From Paralichthys olivaceus (Eukaryota > Chordata > Actinopteri > Pleuronectiformes > Paralichthyidae): DNA of 64,000 nucleotides. Positions 1-56,764 of the stretch are shown here, in pieces; position 1 is the first letter of the stretch, and each line of letters begins with the position of its first letter. Under the pieces are notes generated by a model. It saw only the letters and a list, made by a program, of their open reading frames with translations. It made no database searches and was not told the origin of the DNA. Made by a program: the position numbers and the translations under genes. The stretch spans positions 13,517,001-13,581,000 of the forward strand of contig NC_091111.1 of NCBI RefSeq assembly GCF_024713975.1, in the 5' to 3' direction.

Positions 1-346
1 ACGCACCAACTTGTACAGTATACAGATCCCTACTGATATGGTATTTAAGCCTCGAGCATATGGATTACATCATGTGTTCACTACTCCCACCTCCATCATG
101 CTGTTAGTCATCCTGCGAAAGACCATTTTCCAGCGAACTGAGGCGGCTGGTGTTATTTACGGCCCCTCTCCTCACCACATGAGTCAAAGGGACCAGCAGT
201 AGCTTTCAGTGATGCTTGGGAGGAGTAGCATTTACAGCATCTTCTCGATTCCTGATTTGGAAACACTGTTTGAGTTCACAGCTTTTCTTAAAATGTGACG
301 ATGGTGATGATTCAGTATTGCTTTCACCCTGTTTAATCATGGGCAG

Positions 347-348
<2 letters not shown>

Positions 349-432
<84 letters not shown>
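349..432. repeat. (TC)n microsatellite, about 42 units, followed by a C run
   Basis: Uninterrupted TC dinucleotides run for 84 bp and end in about ten C residues at 433-442. The apparent open frames across it (Ser-Leu or Arg-Glu repeats) are artefacts of the repeat. Confidence 0.97.
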
Positions 433-434
<2 letters not shown>

Positions 435-3412
435 CCCCCCCCAATGCAGCTATATCCTGTATATGTGTTCATAAATTATGTAAAAGAGGTGGGGTTACTT
501 GAAGAGGGAATACAAAGCAACACCCAATCATCAGGAACAACGGCGATCCCTCTAGTAAACAGTCTTATTTCCATGGACATCTCCCTTAGCATTTAGGAGT
601 GCAGTGCGTTTTCTGCAGTTGAATTCCCAGTGGAAATCTCTGACCCAATAAGAGTTGTTAAAATGTCACTTACTGCCAATGGAGCGGCACAATGCAATAA
701 ATTATGTATTGAGTTCATTCCCCAGCCATTGATCCCCCTTCTGATCTTTACTGGCATCAAACCTTACCCACGTGGAGCTGCCCCTTGCTTTCTGCGGAGT
801 ACCCTGAAAAGGGTGAAAATGAACGATTGTAGAATATTTCAGAAGTGTTATTAATTGTTTAATATAGAGTGGAGGGGCTTGAAGAAAATGGCGTGCACCT
901 TTCTTGATGTGGACAGTGATGAGCAGTGAAGTGCCTTTAATGTCCAGTTTGACGTAAATGGAGGACTCGTCTTCCTGGTCGAGGCCCCCGAGTGTTGTCA
1001 TGAGTTTGTTTGGGAAGGCTCTTCAGTCCGAAGTATCCCAGCTGGACTGAAGAGCCTTTTACTGTCGAAGTGTTAGGTAGTTGTCACTCGAGGGCCTCGA
1101 TCAGCCGAGATTGAAGATTTTCCCTATAAGTAGAAGACTCTGCTCAGTGCATGGTCTTCTTCTCACTGACTGTGACCTTGTTAAAGTAGATGATAATTAG
1201 ATTTAAAGGTACTCTCTGGTTCTTAGCTCCTAACGCTGCATCCAAACATCCTCCCATCTCACTGTTCATGCTCCAGGACTCAATGTAAATTGTGTTAAAT
1301 GTAAAAACAGGAGACGGTGAGGATATTTCAAGATGCTGTTAGGTGCTGTGAATCCTTGAGTGCACCTTTTTTTAAATGTACTGGGCTTAATTTAAAAACT
1401 TGAGTCGAGGTCAAAGTGTCGGACCGTGGTTCGGTCCAATGAGCGTTGCACCTCTTGATTCCTGACTTTGCCAGGCAAGTGAGAAGAATTCTGATGGAGT
1501 GCAAAATTGCAACAACTAAGCGGCCAGGCTCATGTCGACGTCGCTGATTAGCTAGTGTGATGTTTTTTTTCTTGTTGTCTCTCTTGTACATAGCTACATC
1601 CTGCTAATGTTTATTTCCTAGGTTTCACCGTAAGGAAAAGGCTACATGAAGGAGCATTGCTCGGAACAGTTTTGCTTGTAGAAGCTCGTCAAGAATATTT
1701 TTGTTTCATTATTGCATGCTGAATGCTTGGAGTTGTGATTTTATTCTCAAGGGGTTGGACACACTTTAAAAACCACTCTGATTATTTGTGATTTGCCCAT
1801 ATGCTAGTCGAAAGAATGCCTTGAAACAGTGTGCATTAAGCCAAAGTCCTCAGTTTTGGCATGGTGGAGTTTAAACATTGGACTGACAAGCTTTGTTTTG
1901 TAACGTTGTCTTTGGAAATGTTTTCCGTGGTTCAACCAAAATATAAAAAAAGAATCGGTTGCTTGTATAAATACTCTTCTTGAATATTCACTAGATAATG
2001 GATGAATATTCACCTAGTTTTGTATAATCACGAGGAATTCTAAATTAATGAGAGCAGATTTGTTTTCCTGTTTGTTTTGGCTCGCATCATGTAGGGTTAC
2101 ATGTTTTCTGCTGCTCACCATCGACACGCCTTTTAACCTACACTCACCTAGTGGCATTTAGGCTACAGCCCAAAGACCCATGTATGAGAAGAGCAGGCTA
2201 CAAAGTTTTGCCTTAGCTGCACCCATTTTTCTTTTTTTCACCCCCCTGCATGAGGAGTCCCCCTCGTCCCCCAAACTTGATGTTTGAGTTAAACAAAGCC
2301 ATTGAGTGACCACTAACTCCAGTCACAGTGCTCTTTGCTTTCGACATGGTAGCTGCATTCCTCAGCGTCACATCACATGTTGACATTATTGTGGTGTTTC
2401 AAAACACGTTTGTTATCCATGGATACCAATAGACGTCCATTGTGCTGCTTCTGTGCAGCTTCCTCCTACAAGTCACTCAATCCTTGCACCTCTTAAGGAA
2501 AAGTGCCTTATTCAGTTGATATCCATAAACAGTGTAGTTGTAGTTGGAAGGTGATTATGCCACACCTATTAAATACCAATGGGACTCAGCACTTTCAGAC
2601 CCCTGTGAAGTGGTTTTCTGTGTCGTATTCTGCTTAATTATGTCTTGTCACTCTCGTCTTGCCTTAAGTCCTTGATCAGATCCACTGAGCATTCACTCAG
2701 TGACGAGCTGTCTGGGAAGTTATCAGGTTGAAAACTGAAGATTTGTTGGATGTACTCTGAAACTTATGTTATGTTTTGACCCAAAGCATAAAAGATATAT
2801 ATATAATATCAAATTGACGTGATCGGCTATTGTTTGGCAAAAAGATTTCCTGCCAGATGTGGCCTGGTTGCGTCCTCGACAACTCGTCACTCGCTCATTG
2901 ATCCCAGCTCCAGACCTCTGGTGTTCTTTGCTGCAACATCTTCCTTCATAATGCAAACTATCACATAATAACTTGAACTCCACTCTGGATGTAACTTTCA
3001 ATTATCACATTGAATGGCTTGTTTTTTTTCCTCCTTTTTTAAATAAAAATTCTTCTTGGTCATGGAGGGCTCTCGTATTGGTTTTCAGTCTCGCAGTGTT
3101 CACTTTCAAGAGCGATGAGTAAAAAGCTTTTTTGATTCCCTCCTTTTGCTTTTGTGGCTTTCATTGTTATGTAGTGCCATGTGTTTTTTTTTAAATAGGC
3201 CATCAGTCTTGTAGGTACGAATTTTCTGCTTTGCTCCAAACCCACTTTAACACACACACATCAATAAGTAGACACTCGCAGGTGCCGCCAAATTGTTTTG
3301 TGCCTATTCTGTGCCCTTATTTTCGCTTTTTTATTTCCACCTCAAAAACACCTTTCGTTTTTTTTTTTTGCCTTGTTTTCTAGTGTTGCCTTTAGGTTCA
3401 CAATGTTGAATC

Positions 3413-3418
3413 AATAAA
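3413..3418 (+). terminator. Poly(A) signal of the upstream plus-strand gene
   Basis: AATAAA lies in the context TCAATAAAGTTTGAAT, preceded by a T-rich stretch. It marks the likely 3' end of the transcript whose UTR fills 1-3430. It faces the cep57l1 poly(A) signal at 6375-6380 on the other strand, so the two genes converge. Confidence 0.5.
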
Positions 3419-3430
3419 GTTTGAATATTG

Positions 3431-6370
3431 TTAAACAAATGACTGCATTCACCTCTTTATTTAAGCAGTGTCAACTTTCCAGGAGCTGGTAATTTACATG
3501 ACAAATCACAAGTGGGACAAACAGCCGGGGCTCTGCGGAAAGGCTCCATCCCCATGGTTACAATTGAACATCTAGTTGCCCGGACAACAGAAGGTATCAA
3601 GTTCAGGCTTTGCTTTGTCTTGCTCTGTTTGTAGTTAGGTCAACTGGGTGTCCTGTTAAAAGATACATTTCATACTCGTATAGACATATATCCCAAAATC
3701 CATCACTTCTTACCTACAACATCTTAAACTAGCAATATATATATATATATATATAATCTTTATATTTTGATGCCTTTGCAAAGAATCAGACTGGATGTTT
3801 ATGCTCACCTAATCAGACCACTGCAAATGTATTCAATAAAAAAGGAATGGCCCCAGTAACTGTTCCACTATTTTAAACACTATCATTAGATTATCATTAC
3901 TCATGTATTGATGTGTCAGGAGTTATCGTTGTAGTTGGTTGAGCAATTTTTTGTACAGGGCTGCAGGCAATTGTTTGGATTATGGATCAATCTGCTGATT
4001 TTCTTCATCAATTATTAAAGGTTTGGTTTTTAAAACAAGGAAACTGAGAAAAAGTCACAATCACCCAGAGGTCAAAGCGAAACCTTTAAATATCTTGTCC
4101 AACTTACAGTCTCATAAGTTTGTAATGATCAAAATAACATATTTTGCATCCTGTATTAGAAATTCTTGATAAGTTTGATGTATTGTACCTATTTTTCAGC
4201 CCTTAAATTAACCAATCCAAGAGGGAACCACTCACAGCTCATCCCCATAAGGCCATAATATATGTTGTTAGGTTACCAATAGACACTGCTTCATTTTGAG
4301 GCCTCACAAGCTACAACAAATTGAGGACCACGCTCCACCTGTTAATACAGTGTAGTTTATGGAGACACTAGTGCCCCCCTTTGGCCGATACGTATACTGT
4401 TGGCCGCAGAGTCATTTACAGTATGTAGTCACAGCTTTTACAGAAGTCTAAGTGACCCTGTTAAAAGTTTATTTGTTTGAAAATCTCTTGAACTGGTGCT
4501 CACTTCCCTGCACAGTTAGTAAATGACACAACCTCCATATTTACTGGATGAAAGTTAACAGGTGCAAAGTGTATCACAGCCTTGACACTGCACACCGTTT
4601 CTGTTCATTTATATTCAAACTGTTCACTGGGATCTGAAACTGAAGACCCCAGCCGTTGTTTTTCCACTCTCTTGAGTGTTCACTGGTTTGTTCCTGACAG
4701 GACACATGGTCAGTTTCCAGGGTCACATGCAGCGAGGTTCTGCTTATGTAGCAAAATCTCTAAAGGAAATGTTAGCGAGTGTGTGTATTGCTTGTGTGTG
4801 TGTGTCACAGTGTGTACGGATGAACACATTCTTGAACTGTGTGTGTGTGTGTGTGTCTGTGTGTGTGAGTGTGGACAGTACGTTCAGTGTGTTTGTGCTG
4901 AACAGATTGTTTTTCTTCCAGCAGCCTGGAGTCCCCAGCTGGCTCAATTTCCCAGAACCAGAGAGTTTCAGGAGATAATGTTTTTTGGACGACCGCTCCA
5001 TGAATTCTCTCTTGTGTGTCCATTAAAAACAATCTGTAACTTGGCCGTTGCTCCGTATACTATCTCTTACAGCCCTTTGCAAACTTACATTTTTTTTCCT
5101 CCTATTAAACTTGACAAATCTTTAAAAAAAGACCCATGTTACACTGTAGACAATTCTTTATCTATATAAGGTAATGGAAGAGGAGCTTTAGAGACAATCC
5201 TCTCACACATCCACAGCAAAATGCTTGACACACACTCAGCAGCAGCAGACAACAGGAGGGTGTGTAGTCACAAGGTATCAGAGTTGCATGGTCAGGAGAG
5301 CAAGAGAGCAGGAGGGGCTGGAGGTGTTGTATATGTGGGCATGGAAGATTTTTGACTTTGCCTCAGCTAACCTGATTGTTGTGTCCAGTCATGCTCTGTA
5401 ATCTAATATATATGCACAGAGAAAATTTGCATTAGGTTGAGAGTCTCTCTCTCATGCACCAGTTCAGCCCATGTAACCACCCAGTGAACTCTAGATCATG
5501 CCAAGAATACCAGAACCAAGCAATGTTGGCTAGATAATGAAATGGAAAAAGGGCTGAATGGACAGAGAGACAATAACAATCAGCTGTTTTCTTCTCCCAT
5601 GACCCAGAAACCTTGGACAGGAAAGTAAACAAAATCCACTGTTTCAATTTTAGCATTTTAGAAGAACAATGTGTGACTGAGTAACCCTTGTAGAGTTGGC
5701 TGTGCAGTTGTTTGTGGCATAGGGAGTCACTGAGATAAGATGTATGGTCAAAACTGTAAGAGATGATGCAATACAACTGTTAACTGAGGCCTGATAATGA
5801 GGAAGAATGAGGCAGCTTCACGTGTGGTTATAAATATAATCCCATAAAAGGAGGCTGACTCAAATGCACAGAGCGCAAATCTAAAAGCCTTGTCCATGCC
5901 AGGAATGTGTCCCGTCATCTGACCGGCCTACAATTACAGCAGATGGCTATCATAGTTGGGTTTGAGTGTATCCCGCTTGCTTTGGCTGTGAAATGGCAAA
6001 ATCCTGTGGCAATCGGCCGTCCCTCCCACTTCTGCACAACGATGCAAACCACAACCCTTTGTCCTGAGGTTAGAGCTACATTTACTCAGCTGTCCGGCCA
6101 GCTGCTCAACAGAGTTCACACAGCTCTCGCTCTTTTCTAGGCTATTCAAAACAGAAGGAGTCTGATGCTGCATATATACTATTATAAATGTATATTTTAC
6201 CATTGGCCATGCATCTGTATGTTGAGTCAGGGATAAACCTTTACATAGATCAAGCACTGCCATCTAGTGGTTCTTAGTGTGAAGTCACAATTGTGCAGAA
6301 TTCAGGAAAAACTGTTTTGTTTGGCAGAAAAATGTGAAAAAAAATGTTTTGACATTATGTAAAAGAGTAT
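3431..6370. other. Intergenic region, no gene recognised
   Basis: This is AT-rich sequence between two convergent 3' ends. It contains a short (TA)n run near 3737-3753 and impure (GT)n tracts near 4795-4870. The open frames at 4582-5169 are largely made by the GT tract and show no family resemblance. I see no RNA gene. Confidence 0.6.
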
Positions 6371-6374
6371 AAAC

Positions 6375-6380
6375 TTTATT
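6375..6380 (-). terminator. cep57l1: cep57l1 poly(A) signal
   Basis: AATAAA on the minus strand (TTTATT on the plus strand) lies about 340 bp past the cep57l1 stop codon. It is the first good signal downstream of that gene. Confidence 0.6.
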
Positions 6381-6715
6381 AAAAATCTAAATCATTAAAA
6401 TAGATTAACCCAGCTTCGTTTGAGACAAGATAAACTTCATCATTATTTAATCGGTGAAAGTCACGATTGATAAACTACCTCTACTTATGCAGGATGCCGT
6501 ATGTGCAAGGTGTCTTTTGAATCAAATGCTTATTGTGTGTGTTGTTTTATGATCAACACATTATCATTACCTGTGTAAAACTGTTTATTCCTACTCCTTT
6601 CGTTTGTTTCATTTGAACAGAGGAGGAAAACAAACCCAAAAGAACCAAAGGGGGTATGTGTTATTGTCCAGCTGTAGGATCAAAGCCTGCACACAGAACA
6701 GTCTTGCAGAGAATC

Positions 6716-9700
6716 TCACGTTTCCCAGGAGAGGTCGTCTTGTTTGAGGCGGCTCCTGAATTTCTGGGTTTCTCGGAGAAGCTGCAGGTTGTTGTTATTG
6801 GCCCCACCTTTCTTTCTCTTTTGTTTAGCCTTAACAAGAGAAGGAGCAGGTGGCGACTTCTTGGCCGCGAATTCCTCAGCATGTGACTGACTCTGGGTCA
6901 ATTTGTGCACCTGAGAAGAAGCAGAGACAAAAGACTTCACTTAAAGCCATCGCCACAATGAGAATAAAGTCACAGGCTTTTATTCCTGTTGGCGTACAAT
7001 ATTTTACTCAGTTCACTAATGAGACAAGAAATAATTCCTCTGACCATCTTTACAATCAAACCTCTGTGTTGAACTGAGTGGTGTGTAACTTACTGTCTGC
7101 TGGTGTTTGCGGAGCTTCGTGATCTGGACTCCCTTCTCATCCATCCTGGCCACCAGCCTCTCCAGTTCGCTCTGCAGTTCCTGCCTTTGCTCCCGATTTC
7201 GGGTGTTGTCGATCTGACGCACCAAATCCTGATGCTCACTGACAGAAGAACGAAACCAATTATCGACAGATTGTTAGATGTGCAAAGAAAAGTCAAACAC
7301 AACAATGACAAAAAAAAGGCTTACTCACAAGCTCATCTGTCCTAGCTCGTCCTGCAGAGCCAACAGCAGGTCTGACAGTGAGCCAAGTGAGTGATCTGTT
7401 TGCTCAGACAGGCTGTCGGAAGATGAAGCAAAGTCCTTTTGGAGGCTTTTCTTGGCTCCACAGCTGGACCTTTGCAGAGCACTAACTCGCTCACACAGCT
7501 GGGGCTGGTGGTGCTTCATCATGTGGAGGATACTCTGCACATTGGCGTGGACAGAATGGCTCGGGCTAATTGACTGTGACAGGAAGGGAACAATCAAAAA
7601 CAGCGAATAAATTACGTCTTTTAGAGTGAGCGCAGAGCATCAGAACTGACTTACTGTTCCTGCAACAAAGGGCATTTTTTTGCGGATTAGGCCACTTGGT
7701 GATGACAGCTCATTCTGTTTAGGGGTTTTCTGAGGGAGAGGAAAGCTGGCGTCACTATTGGATTAAAAATAAAAGTTTCTAATCAACTACATACAGGAAG
7801 GTAATCGTCTTTATCAGTATGAAAAGCACCTTGATGGTCTTTTTGGTCCTTTTCTTTGGCTTAATCTCTTCATTAGTTGGCACAGACAATTGAAGGCTGA
7901 AGTTTAGTTCCCTTTGCAGCTACGGTCATGGAAATAATAAACAGATTAAGATTCTTTGTTGACATTTGACCATCATGTGACTTGAAAACATGTTTTATGT
8001 AACTTAAATAACCAAAAGAGAAGGTTGTGTAAATTTGATAGAAAGACAATAAAATACAAGTAGATTTAAAAATTAGCTAATTTTCCTGATTCGGTGTAAA
8101 ATACAGTGTGGGCATGTTGGGGTAAGGAAAAATTTAAAAAAAGTGAAAATGTGGATTCTTGCTTTGCTGTGACCGACCTCGTCCGCTTTCTCCTGCACAA
8201 GTTTACGCTCCTGCTCTTCTTTCAGTAGTCTTTGCTCCAGAATGGCAAGTTTCATCTGGAAGCAGAATTGCATCATATCATTCAGCTTGTGATGAATCAA
8301 GTTTAAAGTGTTAAATTGAAAACCGTGAATTACCTCTGCCACTGTTTGGGTTCTACTCAATTTGAGATACTCAGATTCGAGTTTCTCCAGCTTCTCCTGC
8401 TGAGTTTGGGTGTTTGAGCTGCTCGGCTGCTCGTTCTGCAGTGAAGCCTGATGGGGAGATAAACATCAAGAAATGCTACAATGTATCATCATGTCCAGCT
8501 TATGACAGTCTCATAGGTAGGATCTACTTTTAAGGTTAGCTTTCTCAATGAATTTTGTTTCTGTCAGTTCACTTTTTGAACTACCTGATTCTCTATGACA
8601 ACATTCCTCTCTTTCTTAGCCTTTTCCACCATCTTCCTCATGTAGTCCAGCTGCTTCTCAAGACTCTTACAGCGAGCCTCTGCAGACTGCAGTTTTGAGT
8701 CCAGCTCTGGTACCATAAACACAGAGACAACTATTACAAAACATCCAGCACAAAGAGAAAACATTGCGAGACTCCAGTAAAGCAGAGAGCTTTCACTTTG
8801 CTTCTTTTATTTCTTACCTCGCCTACCAGAGTTATTGGTCTCAGGCAGACCAGCTGCTCCTTGATTGGACGTGGTGTAAGATGCTTTATCCTGCTGCTGC
8901 TGCTTTTGAATATCATGGGAGAACTGCTGGTAGCTCTTCTCTGCATCTTTCCTCTCAAGCTCCAATCGCCGAATTTTCTCCCGGAGGGTTTTCAGTGCAT
9001 CAACAACAGCTGGAGAGAATTTAAAGATGGGAAGAGCATATCAGGTAACTGGAACATAATGTGGGCATAACAAAAACCATTACCTAACAATAGTGGCTGT
9101 ACTGTACCTTTGCTGTCGATGTTAGGGTTGGTCTGAGACCCCTGCGGACTGGTGATCTGTGGGTCCCTGCTGAAGGCTGAGGGGGCAGAGAACTCCAGCT
9201 GTCTTGGTACAGGCACTATCCTGTCTGGAGGCTGGTAATAGCTCCCAATGTAACTGTTTTTGGAGGGTGAGTCTAAAATCTACAGAAAGGAGGTGTTTGC
9301 TTTAGCAAAAAAAACATATATCATCAAAATAGTCAACGCCAAAATATGTGACCTTTAAGTGAGATGTTCTGTTTGGCTGAGTCCCAAATATATGAATTCT
9401 AAAAGAGACATTCAATCAACAATAATACAAAACAAAGAAAAACTATCGTGTAGAGCTCTGCCATGTTCAGTACATTTACAAATGTAAACCATCAACATTA
9501 ACAGGTCAATCCATCCATTGCCTGTATTATATTGGTGTATAATAAATGCTTATTTACTTATAACGTGACACGAGTATGATTCAAAGATAATCACCTCCAT
9601 TTTTGCAAGATAACTTCGATGAACGTAACGAAACTAAGAGAAAAGCAGCTCGAGATAAACCAGCAGCAAAGAACTGCTGCTAGCTGACCAACGTAAACAC

Positions 9701-9770
9701 AGCTAACGTGTTAGCCACAGTCGCGGCTAAAGGCTGATTCAAGTGTTACCTGGTCGATATAAGTCTCCAT
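6716..9770 (-). CDS. cep57l1: Centrosomal protein of 57 kDa-like 1 (CEP57L1)
   Basis: The product is a coiled-coil centrosome protein of the CEP57 family. Eleven minus-strand coding exons join in phase to 482 aa: 9770-9750, 9279-9108, 9009-8818, 8706-8585, 8447-8334, 8255-8178, 7919-7830, 7729-7655, 7573-7329, 7238-7094 and 6910-6716. The start encodes METYIDQ. Heptad-rich helices at about residues 64-235, opening with DALKTLREKIRRLELER, match the centrosome-localisation domain. The microtubule-binding half is marked by MPFVAG (282-287), the following SPSHSVHANVQSILHMMKHH, LQDELGQMSFEHQ, and a basic KAKQKRKK (445-452) before the conserved C-terminus NLQLLRETQKFRSRL. Human CEP57L1 is about 460 aa. 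Paralogue CEP57 is similar, but linkage to sesn1 and armc2 favours CEP57L1. All donors are GT; the 8178 donor (GTCGGT) is weak. Confidence 0.93.
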
Positions 9771-10590
9771 TCTGAGGGCGAGGCGTTCATACTCGTTTAC
9801 AGACCAACCACGTGTTCTTCTCTTGTGTTTCCAGGCAGCTTGTGTGAGCTGTGAATTGTTTTTCTGTCGCTAACGGACTCGCTAACCCTCGGTTGTCAGT
9901 TTGTGCTGTCAGCGGCAGTCCGCACTTTTTAAATTTCCCTCCTCGTCACGACCTCCTCTCTGTGGTTCCGCCTGCGCACTGTTTCCTCCTCGGTCCGGCG
10001 CTCCTCACTTCTCAGGGCAGATTGAAATAAATACTGACACCAGCTCACATTTTTACATTTACACGATTGATATAAGAAGGAAAAGGTGAAGATGTCTGCG
10101 GTGTGTGCAGGTGTGTTACTCTGAGGAAAGACTGCATTTGATAAGTGAAGCTTGTTTTAGCATTTACCTTCACATAACTGTGTGACTAATGAAAACATGG
10201 ACAAAGGCCAATGGGACATGGAAGTCATATAAACACAAATGAGGAGGATATAGTTACATCAAGCAAAAGAATGTTAACCCTCAAACCAAACACACACATA
10301 CACACAACATTTAGTAAAATTCGACTGAGAAAAAACACATCATTTGCCAAACAGCTCCATGGCCTGACCACTAATCCAGATGATGACATGTTTCGATCGC
10401 AGTTTTATGATTTATATCTTTTTTTTTATTTTATCAGTGGCAACACACACCTTTGTCCCCAATAGTCTTGTAGTATACTGAACTTTAGAATCCAATTTCT
10501 GCATCAATCAGAAACATTTAAAAATGAAATTCCTGTTGTTTAATCGTCATTCATTTTAATTTCGTATTTGTTTAGTTGATATGACACGAA

Positions 10591-10598
10591 TGACGTCA
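10591..10598. promoter_or_regulatory. CRE palindrome TGACGTCA upstream of sesn1
   Basis: A perfect 8-bp CREB/ATF site about 430 bp upstream of the sesn1 long-isoform start codon, in AT-rich DNA. CREB/ATF binding is known for this motif; use here is inferred. Confidence 0.4.
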
Positions 10599-10622
10599 AA
10601 TAGAATAAATAAATACATAACA

Positions 10623-10625
<3 letters not shown>

Positions 10626-10671
<46 letters not shown>
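10626..10671. repeat. (CT)n microsatellite in the sesn1 upstream region
   Basis: About 23 uninterrupted CT units roughly 350 bp upstream of the sesn1 start codon. Length is likely polymorphic. Confidence 0.95.
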
Positions 10672-10674
<3 letters not shown>

Positions 10675-10734
10675 GCATTTCTCACTCCTGCTTGATAAAC
10701 AAGACAGAGGGAGGACGGCTTCTACTGACGAAAG

Positions 10735-11022
10735 GCATGACGGGAGATGTAGTTCTGAGGCATCGCAGCTTTAACGCACACACCGAGCGAATAGAATCCA
10801 ACTCCCATGATCCCTCTACCCCGCGAGCCTGGCAACTCCCCATCTGACCAATCGCCTGTCCGATGCAAAGCGGCACCGCCCAGGAGCGCGCAGGGCCTGC
10901 TGTGATTGGCCGGCCGGCTGTGCCGGTCAGATGTTTACCGTGCAGTGGGTCGCTGTGTGTCTGCGGCTGCTCGAGCGTTCTCTGCTGTGGAGCGTCCCGG
11001 AGCTGAAGACCTGCACCGAACA
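10735..11022 (+). promoter_or_regulatory. sesn1: sesn1 long-isoform core promoter and 5' UTR
   Basis: This GC-rich block contains two motifs resembling the ZNF143/SBS element, at 10735-10753 (minus strand ACTACATCTCCCGTCATGC) and 10798-10813 (plus strand CCAACTCCCATGATCC). It also has CCAAT boxes at about 10846-10850 and, inverted, about 10904-10908; a GC box at about 10878; and a forkhead core TGTTTAC at 10932-10938. SESN1 is a known FoxO target, so the forkhead core fits, but position relative to the start site is unknown. No TATA box is seen. Confidence 0.6.

Positions 11023-56764
<45,742 letters not shown>

Larger units (their letters stand above)
1..3430 (+). other. Probable 3' UTR of an upstream plus-strand gene
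   Basis: No open frame here resembles a known protein. The stretch ends in a good cleavage context: a T-rich tract followed by AATAAA at 3413-3418. I read it as a long terminal-exon UTR whose coding part lies left of the window. In the human 6q21 order the next convergent neighbour of CEP57L1 is CD164 (with CCDC162P between them), so cd164 is a synteny-based guess only; its C-terminal coding motif is not visible here. The stretch contains a (TC)n tract at 349-432 and a perfect hairpin at 1017-1056. It could also be plain intergenic sequence. Confidence 0.4.
9771..10925. promoter_or_regulatory. Head-to-head intergenic promoter region between cep57l1 and sesn1
   Basis: Both genes read outward from this stretch. 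The cep57l1 side (9771-10010) is CpG-containing, with a CACGTG E-box near 9811. The middle is AT-rich with a (CT)n tract at 10626-10671. The sesn1 side (10730-10925) is GC-rich. A perfect CRE (TGACGTCA) lies at 10591-10598. I infer two promoters about 1 kb apart with possibly shared elements; transcription start sites cannot be fixed from sequence. Confidence 0.6.

Noticed and set aside
216..596. Open frames across the (TC)n tract
   Set aside because: Ser-Leu and Arg-Glu runs are produced by the dinucleotide repeat and no homology is seen.
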